Of a DNA stretch of 64,000 nt, positions 21,049 to 32,284 are shown piece after piece. The position numbers and the translations under genes were made by a program. Numbering within the stretch: the stretch's first letter is position 1; each line of letters starts with the position of its first letter. The DNA comes from Prostheceraeus crozeri (lineage: Eukaryota > Platyhelminthes > Polycladida > Euryleptidae): NCBI GenBank assembly GCA_907163375.1, contig CAJQUW010010359.1:186001-250000 (forward strand), written 5' to 3'. The notes beneath the pieces are model-generated. The model was given only the letters and a program-made list of their open reading frames with translations, was not told the DNA's origin and ran no database searches.

Positions 21049-21998
21049 TTGTCAATGAAATTGTCACCTTTGAACCAGAATAATGAACATCGAAAATCGT
21101 TGCCACTCATAAATCAAATATTTATATTTGCTCTATGTTTGCCCGAGGAATCCTTCGTGCAGTCATTTCAACTCGGTAAAGACAAAATTGGCTATACAAT
21201 AAACTACGGTATTGCTCCTTACCTCAAGGAATTATGGCTTGATGATGCTTCAAAGTCCCCATATTTTGTATGCTCATTTGACGAATCACTCAACAGAGTT
21301 TCCCACAAGGGGCAGATGGATGTCCATGTGCGCCTTTGGCTAGATGATCGAGTGATGACAAGATATCTCACTTCTCAGTTTCTTGGACATGCCTCGTCAT
21401 CCCAGCTGTTCAATGCCCTGAATGAGTCATTGAAACGCCTTGACACCTCGAAACTGTTGCAGATTGGCATGGATGGACCAAATGTTAATCAAGCGACATT
21501 TCGCTCGATGAAAGAGGGTCGAGAGCACGAAACCGATTTTCTTGAGATACGAACTTGTTCTCTGCACATTGTTGATGGAGCTTTACGCACTGGAGACAAA
21601 AGTATCAACATCATGAAGTTCTTCGTTGCTGCTGGGAAGTTTTCAAAAATCTTCCGTCACGACGGGCACATTGCCTGCACTATTCGGTGACAAAAAATCC
21701 TAAAGTTCCGCTAAAGTTAAATCCTAAAGTTAAAAATCCTAAAGTTAAATATTGTGCCACTCGGATTGAAAATATAGCTGTCGCTGAAAAAGTTATCGAG
21801 GAAATCCCAAATCTGGGGGCTTACGTCGAAAATGTCACGAAATTCAAGAAGGAACCTGATTCGAACTCGTACAAAACAATGAAGGAAATGTTGAAAAATC
21901 CTCTACTGATTGTGCATCTTTGTTACGGTTGCCAAAGACTTGGAAATTTTTCTTGTCAGATTCTAAGCAGACAAGCCGATGGTACCGTTCTTGTTTGA
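21049..21998 (+). pseudogene. hAT-like transposase, N-terminal half of the catalytic domain
   Basis: The first frame (21049-21690) includes YFVCSFDESLNRVSHKGQMD, which holds the first catalytic aspartate of this RNase H-like family. GMDGPNVN and LEIRTCSLHIVDGALRTG follow as the second conserved block. A further frame (21687-21998) has YCATRIENIAVAEKVIEEIP, which corresponds to the family's 'FCxTRWxED' block with the tryptophan lost. The frame change at 21687-21690 and a local repeat (AAATCCTAAAGTT units at 21697-21745) show decay. Cut-and-paste transposase, now inactive. Confidence 0.75.
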
Positions 21999-22198
21999 AG
22001 CTTTTGAAATCATCGTAGATACTCTCTTGAAGCGTTTCGTGAAGCCTAGTGTCATTAACAATCGATCCACAGTTCAGAAATTGAGTATTCCGATGACTCA
22101 AGATAGCTTCAAGGACTTGAAGGACATTGACATTTGATTTGCTGCGAAATCCGCGATTCGAGCGTGTGGCTCGCGCATCTCTGACAAGCAAATAATCG

Positions 22199-22942
22199 AT
22201 GTCTTCAAGGCTTCCAGAGAATTTCTCAAGGAAATCTTTCTGGTTACAGAAAAGGTGCCCGTTGAAGTGTCGTCTAGTGCAAGGTTCTGCATGTCTGGAT
22301 CCATTGATCATGGCCTCAGAAAGTGCGCGGAAATTCGTTCTTTTGGATCATGCACTGAATGAGTTGGTTGCTAGCAAATGGATTTCGGGACTTAATGCAG
22401 ATCAAGCGAAACGTGAGTACGAAACAGTGACAACAAAAGAACAGAAGGTGACCCTTCTTCGATCGTTCAATGAAAGTGCTGATCGACTCGACACCTTCCT
22501 GTTGCAATGCCTGCATGATGATTCCAACGGTTCCTCGCAATTTCCGCATCTTTTGAATTTCATTCGCATTATCTTGTGTCTGTCTCATGGCCAGGCCTCT
22601 GTTGAGCGAGGTTTTTCTGATAACAAAGATACTATAGTAGAAAATCAGAAAGAATTGTACCTCGTTTCCCAAAGGATCATCCAAGATCATGCGAGAGCAA
22701 TTTATGGTGGAGATGCGTCAAAGGTTGAGGTCACAAAGAGGATGATCCTGTCAGCTAGAAACGCGGCTGCTCTCTATCGAGAAGCGAGAAAGGAGGAAGC
22801 GAAAAATTCTGCATTGTGTTCGAAAGAAAACCATGAACGAAAGCGGAAGATGATAGAAATCAAAGAAAAAGAAGAGATGAAAAAGAAACTTTTGCTTGAA
22901 ATTGACCAAATCGATGAAGATGTAAACGTATTGACAAAGTAA
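22199..22942 (+). pseudogene. hAT-like transposase, C-terminal dimerisation part
   Basis: A 247-residue frame ends the transposase. LCLSHGQASVERGFSDNKDT is the diagnostic C-terminal block (SxxxSVERxFS in hAT dimerisation domains). It is followed by RIIQDHARAIYGG and a long charged coiled coil that ends IDEDVNVLTK. The N-terminal 60 residues of the frame may be out of register, since the preceding segment reads better in another frame (VTEKVPVEVSSSARF near 22240). Confidence 0.75.
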
Positions 22943-23949
22943 TCACTCTGACATGTCTTAGGCCAATTAGTTTTGCTTATTTTGTTCTAATCAGGTTGCT
23001 TTACACACAGGGTCGATTTTTTGCCAACTAAAACCAGTGGTTAAAATCACACACACCTACACACACAATGTGTCAATAATCACAGGATATCATTTTTCAA
23101 ATACTCTGGGACATTTGACGATAATTGATAAACTTAAATGTTGAATACCGTACCTTAATCAATTTTTATCACAGAGTCTAATATGAGAGTAACAAATCGA
23201 CCCTTGTGCAGTGTAATATCCGTTCTTGCATTTCTATGCTTCGTTAACAGGGTAGTCTTTTTTGCCATCTTGTTTTCTGCTTCCCAGAGCTGCATACCAA
23301 AAGGTCTGTAATTTTTACTAGTCAGTACTACTTTGTTATTTAGTTTAAATCATTTTTACGGGTTGTTTTTAATGACCGGTTTTGTATCACACAATCATGA
23401 TGATTGTTATCAATATACGACCTACTGTGTTAAACATTATTTTATTTTACGTTCTATCTTTTCATGTACCGTGCATAACTAGGAGAACTACATGGCTGTT
23501 ATCTGTTTCCATACTGATTTCTTTCCATCAATCGCACAGAAATGAATATATCTAGGCATCATAACATGGAAACTACCTTGAATTGAGACTCGATCAAACT
23601 CAAAAGGCGACCTGGAATTTTTTTTGAGTTACCTGGAAAAGTCAGGGAAAATGAAAATCCGAAACCATTATACACCCTGTACGACCACAGAATTGTATGG
23701 TGCCATGACATCGGCAGTCAGTTCAACAAGAGAAGAAAGAGTTACTATCCCTATAAATAATTTAGTATATCGTGAAATCACTAGCCGATGATATCTCTAT
23801 ATCTCGCTAAGCTACAGCGTGCGACAAGTAATCTTGATGAACACGCAAGCAAGATTGATTGGCCTTTTGATTAGTACCGCAAAATCAAGAGTAATGTATC
23901 AATGTAGTAATGCAAAATCAAAAGTAAAAATCAAGGAATCGTCATAAGG

Positions 23950-24550
23950 TCGCATCAATTGGAGGAGGTGGATAAGTTCACTTACCTCGGCAGCGTGGTG
24001 ACTCAAAATGGCGACGCCGAGACGGACATCCGATGTCGACTGGGGAAGGCAGCAGCCGTCTTTAGGAGACTGAACATGATTTGGTTATCGTCAACTATCT
24101 CCTTAAAGATCAAACTGCGCATATTCAATTCCATCGTTGTCCCGACGGCCATCTGCGCTAGCGAAACATGTAAGGCACCGAGGACCATCAACCACAAGCT
24201 CGACGTTTTCCGGCAGAGATGCCTCCGTCGCGTACTAAAAATAAGTTACGTCCAACATATCACCAACGAAGGAGCGACACCTGCAAGCTCCACGACATCG
24301 TTGCCCAACGGAGACTTCGGCTAGCTGGACACATCCTCCGAATGGACAGTGAGCGCATACCGAAGACGGCTATGAAGTAGACACCTGGTGTCATGTTGCC
24401 ACGTCGACGCCCGCGTAACACTTGGAGGATAACCTTCGCAAGCGACATTCAGGGGTTGAACATCGCGCCACATGACGTCGAAGCTGCTGCACAGGACCGA
24501 GCTCGATGGAGGAATCTTACCGCCCAATATGCTAACCAGCATTGGATGCA
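23950..24550 (+). mobile_element. LINE C-terminal fragment, 5'-truncated
   Basis: The piece opens with LEEVDKFTYLGSVVTQNGDA, the block that follows the reverse transcriptase in RTE/Nimb-like LINEs. It continues through LKIKLRIFNSIVVPTAICAS to the C-terminal LPRRRPRNTWR and VEAAAQDRARWRNLTAQYAN. The frame shifts between these blocks and has an internal stop, so the copy is dead. It lacks the endonuclease and catalytic reverse transcriptase. Confidence 0.8.
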
Positions 24551-24654
24551 TTTATTGCTTATTTGTCACTATGCATGTTGTTGCAGAACTTCCGATTTGT
24601 TTTAGAAAGTGTACCAGCTATCTATTTTATCTATCTCAGGTATTTATTCTTATT

Positions 24655-25751
24655 AGGGCTGTGCGCTAGCCACATCTGCTTGCACCGGTGCACCGAAAAT
24701 TTCATAAGTTACACTGAAGCACTGAAGCGTAGCCGAAATGTAATTTCTTTTTCGCTCTACACTGATAGTTAATGAAGACTTCAAGATCTTGAAGGTAGGG
24801 TCTATACCTTCTGTTATAAATGTTCAGAATTCAGTTCAAATTTCATAAAGTACTAGGAAAATTCAAGAAACTTATCAGGCTTCTTTTAATTATATTTATC
24901 CAATACTTGCAAGTGACTTTCATCATGCATAGCCGCAACCAGAAAATGGCAAAAAGTTGAATAGACTAAATTACTTAGTCAGAGGCGAAGAAGCGTCCGC
25001 GTTTTAAGTGTTTCTTTCAAAAAACATATACACGTGCAGTATTTATTAAAGGAAGAGCTTATCACTGATACATTTTTTCATAATCATGTAAAACACAATA
25101 TCTGAAAACAGGAAAACTGGAATGTCACTGCAATGTAACCGCATCGCAGTCTACAAATTATACTATGCAGGATGGTTAACATCTAGACGCAACTCGGTTT
25201 CAGGCAGTCTCTCTGTAATGACACAATACTGCCAGATCGCACGAAGAAATCTTTCGGACAGAACGCTGGATATATCTTGAGATTCTGGGCTGTGAGATTC
25301 CCATACGACTATGGGATGACTTACTTACATACTTATACTTATTCCATTTAACGTCGATTGTTCCATCCATGTTGGGTACGACGGTTCGCTTGAATGGCAG
25401 TTCTCCACTTCGCTCGGTCGTTAGCATCTTCCACACATGGATGACAAATGACATATTCACCATGAAATTCAGAGATTCTTAATTCGCGAGAAATGAGACT
25501 ATGTGGCAACTGATTTCTCATCAACTTCGCCACTTTTTCACATTTTTTTCTCATCAGGAAATGCTTCAGTAATGTAATGATATTAAAGACCATTCTTCTA
25601 TGTATGTTGTGACTAGGATTCGCAGATGGAATTAATCAATTTTAAGTAAAACTGTGCAAGAAAATGTCAATTTGATCAAAATTCGAAAGTTTCGTTGCAC
25701 GGGGCCAAAAATCGGTTTTCGCAAAAGAACCGGTGCACCGCGCACAGCCCT
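24655..25751. mobile_element. Probable hAT-type MITE with AGGGCTGTGCGC ends
   Basis: The left end AGGGCTGTGCGC and the right end GCGCACAGCCCT are perfect inverted repeats of 12 bp. GGTGCACCG sits just inside both. A clear target duplication is not visible. Inside, a LINE tail lies at 25320-25445 on the - strand. No transposase seen. Confidence 0.7.
25320..25445 (-). mobile_element. LINE 3' end fragment
   Basis: The - strand reads CVEDANDRAKWRTAIQANRR before a stop, then an ATAAGTATGTAAGTAAGT tail. 'EDAxDRAxWR' is the last conserved word of RTE-like LINE proteins, and short AAGTAAGT-type tails are common at their 3' ends. Confidence 0.65.
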
Positions 25752-26261
25752 CATTGTTATAGAAAGAATCTGAAGAAAATACAACCAGGTTTTGGTACTT
25801 TTAACTGTTTAAATTGCCATCCATGTTCGGTGTATAAATGAGCATTGCAAATTAAGTGCAATATTGATTGTGTACTTGGAGATAGTCTTATAACCCTGAT
25901 TTTTCAACAACCAAGCACTTGAGATTGTTTTGATTTATTGTTATAACAGTTGCAAACATAAGCATGCTATATTCGAAAGCATAGCAACTTTTGCGAACTG
26001 TTAAGAAGTTCCCCTTAGCTAATAGAGCTACCGGATCGTTAAATTTGAAATACAAATTGAAGAAGTGTGCTCAAACTTTGTTTGTACATCAGACAAGCCA
26101 CAAGTTTAATAATGAAAAGTGCATCTTTCTACGACCATGTATGTTGATGGTTAACGTCACTACTCCCCATACTTGGGGCTTGGATGGTACAAACATAGTC
26201 AGACTTAAAACCGGAGTGCTGCGATCTTTTAGTCCGGATGCACATTGTGGCGACTTCCAAT

Positions 26262-26332
26262 GACACTTTCGGGGCTCAGCCTCTAGACCGAAAGATCGCT
26301 AGGCCAAGCACTTCACCACTGTGCCACGGACA
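26262..26332 (-). mobile_element. tRNA-derived SINE head
   Basis: On the - strand there is an A box TGGCACAGTGG (26316-26326) and a B-box-like GGCTGAGCCCC (26271-26281), separated by about 45 bp as in tRNA genes. The sequence starts CTGTCCGTGGCACAGTGG. It resembles a tRNA-derived SINE more than a functional tRNA: the anticodon arm and acceptor stem do not pair well. The 3' body and tail were not delimited. Confidence 0.55.
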
Positions 26333-26452
26333 GTATATGATTAGCTATAATATGCTTCCTAGTTTCATTTTTCACTGCATAAAAGCAAATAAACTTCACA
26401 CATGCCAACAAATCATGCAATTCAGACCGTAAGTGATTCGAGATTCATTTGC

Positions 26453-26572
26453 AGGAAATTCACGTTTCACAACAAAATTTGCCTCCTCCGGTCAAAGTAT
26501 CACTACCCAATGAGCTGTACTCAAAATGCTCAGTTTTAGAATTCATTGAACATTACAAAGCTGCGGCGCTGC
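26453..26572 (+). pseudogene. Exon-like piece resembling a nuclear receptor hinge
   Basis: After an ATTTGCAG acceptor one frame reads EIHVSQQNLPPPVKVSLPNE and then LYSKCSVLEFIEHYKAA before a stop. The LPPPVKV part resembles the IPPPPAKVE hinge at 6948. It sits between two ligand-binding exons of the receptor, so it cannot be a normal member of that transcript in this order. It may be a leftover of a tandem exon duplication or an unrelated chance frame. Confidence 0.3.
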
Positions 26573-28404
26573 ATCTTACTTAAAGGTGTACATCAGTCAA
26601 TTTCAGAAACGAATTTTATTTCTGAATATTGAAGCATTCAATCGCTACGACGATTTTCTATCATTGTCACACTCATTTACTCGATAGTTTGTCTGCAAAT
26701 TCATGTCTAAGATTCATGATGACGTCACAGCTGCCGATTCCTGCTTACTGAGAAGCAGAGCGCCGTGCACTAGACAGGAGGTTCGCTCTGGATGGCTAAT
26801 AGAGGAACCATGTAGTATGCAAGCAAGAAAATTTCTGAATGGACCTAAGGTAATTAGATTATTCTTGAATGAGATGGGATGTATCCGATGATAATAAAAT
26901 GAAGCACATGTGGCTGATCACGATTCAACACACTCACGCCTACGAGAGGCAAAATACGACAAATAATTGTTCGTTGTATAGATTCTGAAATGTACATTCG
27001 CTGTATCAGAAATATAGGATGACTACAAGGAGCATGCCGGTACTGCAAATCAACACAAAAAGTAATTATCTGGAACATCAAGCGTTAGACGAACTTTAGC
27101 AGCTTGACTTTCTTCACTTTCTGAAGAGTCACGCATCACATGGTAGCTATCGAAATCCATATCCATTTCATCCGAAGAAATCTGAAGTTCGTCTCGAGAA
27201 TACGTTGATAGCACCATCTCAAAGTTGGCTCGACCTTCATTCAGTTTTTTCATGGCGAGAGAAAATTTTAACTAATTTGCGTCCCATTTTCAAACATGGT
27301 ACAGTATCCTTACTCAAGTGGATTAAAGGCTGTCTGATTTTGCTATATTCCTTCAATATCACACGTTGTGTATCTTAGATCTTTTATTTTGTCATTTTAT
27401 TTGAGAATGTGCAACACTGTGCCTCGTCAGTTTAATATGAGTTCGTGCAATGCTACCACACATCCATTTTCTTCTGTCGTTCGGAATGTTGTAGAAGGCA
27501 AGTTTCCTAGGATCGTCCGTTTTGTATGTGCAGTATTGTGTCGTTATAGACATTCCGTATGTATTCAGGAACATAAACATGTGACTTCCTGTCAATGATT
27601 TTAGATCTCACATTTCCTACAGTTAATTTTTCTTCCTGTGCGTTGTTCCTCTTGCGCCTAGCTGATTCGTCACCTAGCAGCATGCTAACAGTGGCGTATC
27701 AGATCACTGGCACGTGTGACGTCATCTCATGTCCTAAATTTGATGATTGCGGCTAATTGAGGCATCAGAAGTGCGCCAGAGTTCGCTAGATTGACTATTA
27801 TGCAAAGATGAAGCCATTGAGACCATGTTGAAAATTTGACCGAACTACTCCTTTAACTAACATGAATTCTTACTGAGCTGATCATTAAAAAACGGACCAC
27901 CTAAATTTCGATGAAATTCAATCGATTCTCATGCCTTAAAATCGCATTTTGCAACAACGTCGTACCATACATCATTCGAGAGCTTGTATTCTCAGCTCTA
28001 AAATGAGCTATGATAGACTTGCATCCGTTATGGCATTTGCTAAGCGGTGCTTCAAATATGAAAATCGCACAATTTACAAATCGCAATTTTTCAAAAAGAA
28101 AACATGTGGGCATGATGATGAATGAGGTAATGGGAGAAAGAGCATTTTCTGAGCTCTCTTTTGACATACTGTTCATCAAAATCGGTGAACTAATAAAAAA
28201 TTACTAATATAGTGAAGTTTTCACAAAATCATGACCGTCCAGGGTTGAAATTGTTATGCTCTCACTGTTTGATTAAAAATGTTCATGTTTGGTATCTTCA
28301 GAATCCTTCCGTTGTAGGGACTTCGAATATGTAAGTTATATTCATATCAATTCAATAGCTCTTTTTGTAACTTCTTCAATATTTTTCTCATTTCCGCAAA
28401 AGTA
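26573..28404. other. Intron sequence, nothing firm
   Basis: No recognisable domain or repeat end. One - strand frame (27050-27253) encodes 67 residues with an acidic, serine-rich stretch (DSSESEESQAAKVRL) and fair protein-like composition, but no family was recognised. It may be an exon or a transposase leader; I would not call it a gene. Confidence 0.4.
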
Positions 28405-28779
28405 CAGGGTGATCAAGAAAAAGCATTTTTTGAACTGCAATTGATAGATAGTCTGATGATGTGCAGTTCTCTAAAGTGATGAAAAAATCCAAGCTGTTTA
28501 ACTGGAATAGACTGAATTAGAGATAGAATAGAATAGACTGCACTATTAGATATATGCGCAAAAATCGATAAATGCACATTGCAATAGTGTACAACTTGAA
28601 TATAAACTGCGAATTCTATAACTATTAGAATAATGGGACCTGCTGTGATATTTGACAGCGATCATTAGATATAGCACTTCATAAATGAAAAAATACAGGT
28701 TTAAGTTAATTCGTCAAAGATGAATTGATCCTTTGTCAATATCCTAATAGTAACTGAGCGATGTTCTCTCTCACCCTGT
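28405..28779. mobile_element. Short MITE with CAGGGTGA ends and TA flanks
   Basis: CAGGGTGA at 28405 and TCACCCTG at 28779 are inverted and flanked by TA on both sides. The inverted repeat is only eight bases long, so the call is tentative. Confidence 0.4.
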
Positions 28780-29090
28780 ACGGTATTCATAATAATGACA
28801 CGCTTGCCTTATAATTGAATTGTATGTATAATATACCTACAAGGTAAAATATATGCAATGCTTAAACAAAAGGTTTTAAAAAATTGATTGCAAAAATAAT
28901 TTAAATAAATGATTGGATGCACAGATTTTTTTAAATTTGTATAATGTGTGTCTAATGTCTTCAATTACATATACTTAACAAAGGATAATCCACTCACTCG
29001 ATCAACGATTTTATGTCGCCAAGTAGGCCTTAACACATTTTTGCCTCTTAATATCTTCGAAAAATTTGCCCAACTCGACTCGACTCGAGG

Positions 29091-30090
29091 TTGACAAAAG
29101 TCCGACTCGCAGGGTCCTATTTATACTTTGCTCAGACTAAGCCACTGTACTCCCTGTGCAAATCATCGCAAGGAAAAGAAGTTACTTACTTCTCCTTTCT
29201 CTTGAGTTTGTTGCAGACCATCTCGCAAGTTACTTCTCGAAATGGTCATTTATTGCAATTGTATCCGAAGAACTGTGTTGACCAACTCTTCGAATGCTCA
29301 AACAAACAAAAGAAACCCAAAACTTTCATAATAAAAATGAAGATCTATATTGCACACAAAGCAATGCCCGAGTTTCCGCCCGATTGAACGCTCTTGAAGC
29401 GCTCGAAATTCCCCTTATACGTCAAGTATGGGATCAATGCAATTCATTTCAATTCTCATTACTGTTCCAGCGTTTCAGCAAGTTTCTATGTCACAGAGTA
29501 GCGATGCACTCGTACATCATCTGCAAGAAATTGAAAGAAATGGATGCTCATGTGACTGAGATCAGTTGCTGAAGTATTGAAGTGTTCAGTCATAGATTCA
29601 CGCGATGAACTTGCAAGTCTTCTGAATAGATCTGGCGATGTATCTGGGTATGATCTTTGGAATTCGGTCTGCAAAGCCAAATCTGATTCAATGTTTCCTG
29701 CTGCCTTCACCACACAACATGATTGTGGAACAAAGGTTTTCGGAAATAAAAACCACCCAGTCTGTTTACTCAAACAGAAAGAGCTCTGATCTGTATGATG
29801 GGTATAGATTGATAATGGATATTTTTGATGGAGAGACATTCGAAAAGTTTGAACCGTGCGATGATCTTGTCATTGAAACTTATCAACCAAAAGCTTCTGC
29901 TGTTATGCTTAAGGAAAGTCGAACGAGCGAGATCCGACTAGAAATCGGAATTTTCAAGCAAAAAACTACGAAGCAAATAGCATCTGAACTGAAAGGCGCT
30001 GATAACTAACTGCAGGAAGCTGAAGCGACATTGGAAAAATTGAAGTCAATGAAGCGCAAGCTGTAGGAAGAAAAATAAGCGGTAGTCGAC
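29091..30090 (+). other. Unassigned coding-like stretch
   Basis: Several overlapping + frames have protein-like composition: 29091-29387, 29294-29572 (ALEALEIPLIRQVWDQCNSF), 29577-29789 and 29638-30009. The last ends in a charged helix (TKQIASELKGADN, LQEAEATLEKLKSMKRKL) similar in style to hAT-like transposase tails in this window. No family could be named. It is most likely a decayed transposase. Confidence 0.3.
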
Positions 30091-30770
30091 AGACCGGACC
30101 AAAACTCTTCCTCAATAATTAATAAATGGTTCAAGAAATTAGTTTTGACTTCAAAACCGGGTTTCTTCATGTACGTGTATTTGTACAAAGTTGTGTTATA
30201 CATTTATACAGGTACTTATCATGATAAAATTATAATTGATATATGAGAAAAGTACTTTAAATTACAAGCACAAGTTCACTCCACCCTAAGCACTTTCGAA
30301 TATCGTTGATGGTTGTTTCATGTGACTTAAACTTTTCGACTTATGACAGCCGGATATTCGGAACTCGGTCGATCATCTGAATCACTGTTCGGTGTACCCC
30401 TACTGTGTGCTCTACTTTTTCATTAATTCATTCTCATGGCACATAAGACTAATTGTATTTATTGATCTCTTAAATTAAATTCTGATTTACAGCCGAAGTT
30501 CGTTAATTCGGACACGGATAATTAAAATTTCGGTTAATTAAGATAATACAGCCGTGGCATTTTTTGTATTTTTTGCATTTATAAGCTGCTGTTTAATAAA
30601 GACTTTCTATAATGGAGACATTGATAGTCTGGCATTTATGATCTTAGTTAACGAGCTTTGACTGGTTTTGAAAAAATCTTGTTATTTGAATCGACTTATG
30701 AACGTTTTGTTGAAATGGTAAATATATTCCTTGATGACTAGACTTAATTTGTTTTCTGTTTTTCTTTCAG

Positions 30771-31093
30771 CTAAGGATTTACCAAGGAATGGCCGTTGCC
30801 TATTCGTGTTTCTATGATACGATAAATGGGTTGATTCATATACCGTCAACAGATCGAAATCTCACATTCACTTGTGATAGCACCTTTATACGATCCCTTG
30901 GAATTTCTGACCCTGGTTTCTTGAAAATAACTAATCATTTCGAATACTTGCAGCGCCTCATGGAAATTGTTGGAGAATCAAAGTCATTGATAGCTTGTGT
31001 GCTTCTAATGAAGATATTTTATCGACCTGTATCTGAAGTACAAAGCTTATTGATGGGCGAAGAGTTGTGCGAAAAGAATGCCTCAAATTTCAG
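30771..31093 (+). CDS. Nuclear receptor, second ligand-binding domain exon
   Basis: The exon lies between TTTCTTTCAG and GTAAAT. In the phase carried from 20108 it reads LRIYQGMAVAYSCFYDTING and continues to LMKIFYRPVSEVQSLLMGEE and CEKNASNF. This corresponds to helix 5 through about helix 8-9 of the ligand-binding domain, with helix 5 as 'LRxYxGMAVAxxxYD', the beta turn near IPSTDRNLTF and the helix 8 region LQRLMEIVGESKSLIACVLL. The exon is 323 bp and leaves two bases of the last codon for the next exon. The remaining helices and the AF-2 motif were not found downstream, so the gene may extend beyond the mobile elements or the window. Confidence 0.75.
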
Positions 31094-31675
31094 GTAAATT
31101 TACGATAAATGCCATGTTCACAAGCGTTGTTATCAGTTTAATATGGAAGGCAAAATTTCCGGTTTATGAAATAGACGTCTGGAAGTGTCTACTATAACAG
31201 CATAATGAACGATCGTGCGAAGGCTGCCGATACTTCTGTTCATGATACACACAACGCCTGAAGCAGTGTAAATCGGCAGCTCAATATTGTGGACACAAAA
31301 ATAAATATTCACTGAAGCGCAGTGACATGAAGTTATTTGTATAAGGAGCAATTCCATTAGTGACGTCGCTAGACTATTGATGTTGCTAAATCCTTTACAT
31401 TTATTAGATTTGTTTGTTCGCATTTTGAAATTCTAAAATTATAAATGTTAATCGTGAAGTCGTTACACGTGCGAAATGCAAAATTATTTTCTTTACCTAT
31501 GGAGTCAAAAAAATGATTCCCGTAATGCGCATGGGATAATGAAACGGAAGTATTCCAAAATGAAATAATTGCTGAGTCATATAATATGCTGGATAAAATA
31601 GAGCTTTTAGTTTGAGCCTTTTTTATTAGAGCCTAAATGTAGAGTGCTATTTACTATTCCTGGCTACTACATTAA
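31094..31675. other. Intron sequence, no feature seen
   Basis: Follows the second ligand-binding exon. No continuation exon was recognised. Confidence 0.45.
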
Positions 31676-31907
31676 CAGGGTTCCTACCGGTCTAGGAAAT
31701 CCTGAAATAATCCTTGAAATCCTGGAAATTTTAAAACTGTACTTGAACGAGAACAAACGTTATGATTGAAAGGGTTGTAACCAATGAACGAAAGCGAAAA
31801 TTGGAACTCGATCGGGAGATAAAATCTACTGACAGACAGTTAGATGAACAGACTCAGGCACTGGATATTCGTTCGCGTGAAATTAAGAAGGTTACATCGC
31901 TGCTTTG
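31676..31907 (+). mobile_element. Remnant of the hAT-like family
   Basis: CAGGGTTCCTACCGGTC at 31676 followed by GGAAATCCTGAAATAATCC-type words is a typical left end of the family at 20909-23679. Directly after it, one frame reads NERKRKLELDREIKSTDRQL, a charged helix matching the transposase tail. The centre of the element is deleted and the right end was not located. Confidence 0.6.
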
Positions 31908-32276
31908 ATTTTTATTCTTTGGACGAGTTTCTATTATGCGTGTAGAGTGTAGGTTCATTGTGTCGTTCCCATCTCCAGAACACTTGCTTCATGGTACCCA
32001 GAGTTCCGTTATTTCCGCTATTTTCCGCTTTTTCGAAAATTGTCCTTTATTTCTCGTTTTTTTACCAATTTTTCCGTTATTTCCTTTTTTCTTCAAATTG
32101 TCATATGTAAATTGCAAAATGCTACTGAATCTTGTTATCGTATTCCTGGAACTTTCATAGTAACATTCAAATAAGTAGATTAAAGTGAAATACGCTTAGG
32201 TACAATAATCTTAATCTCTTGCCCCAGGTGTGAATATAATGTGTTTTTGAGGAGGATCTACAAAGGGAATATTGAC
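31908..32276. other. No feature seen
   Basis: T-rich sequence between two hAT-type elements. No gene or clear repeat end. Confidence 0.4.
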
Positions 32277-32284
32277 GTACGCGT

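Larger units (their letters stand above)
20909..23679 (+). mobile_element. hAT-like transposon with decayed transposase and 5-bp target duplication
   Basis: The ends CAGGGTGTATAACG and its near complement ending in TATACACCCTG (23679) form inverted repeats. Both subterminal zones carry the phrase CCTGGAAAAGTCAGGGAAAA. The flanks share TACGA (20904-20908 and 23680-23684), a five-base target duplication. Transposase pieces of the RNase H-like type fill 21049-22942. Several stops and frameshifts break them. A similar left end is seen at 31676, and transposase tail remnants at 31755 and 35459, so the family is repeated in this window. Confidence 0.8.

Noticed and set aside
26262-26332. Functional tRNA gene on the - strand
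   Set aside because: A and B boxes are present but the acceptor and anticodon stems do not pair convincingly, so a SINE head fits better.
28405-28779. CRISPR-like or phage attachment structure suggested by short inverted ends
   Set aside because: The genome is eukaryotic, and the pattern is explained as a small TA-flanked MITE.
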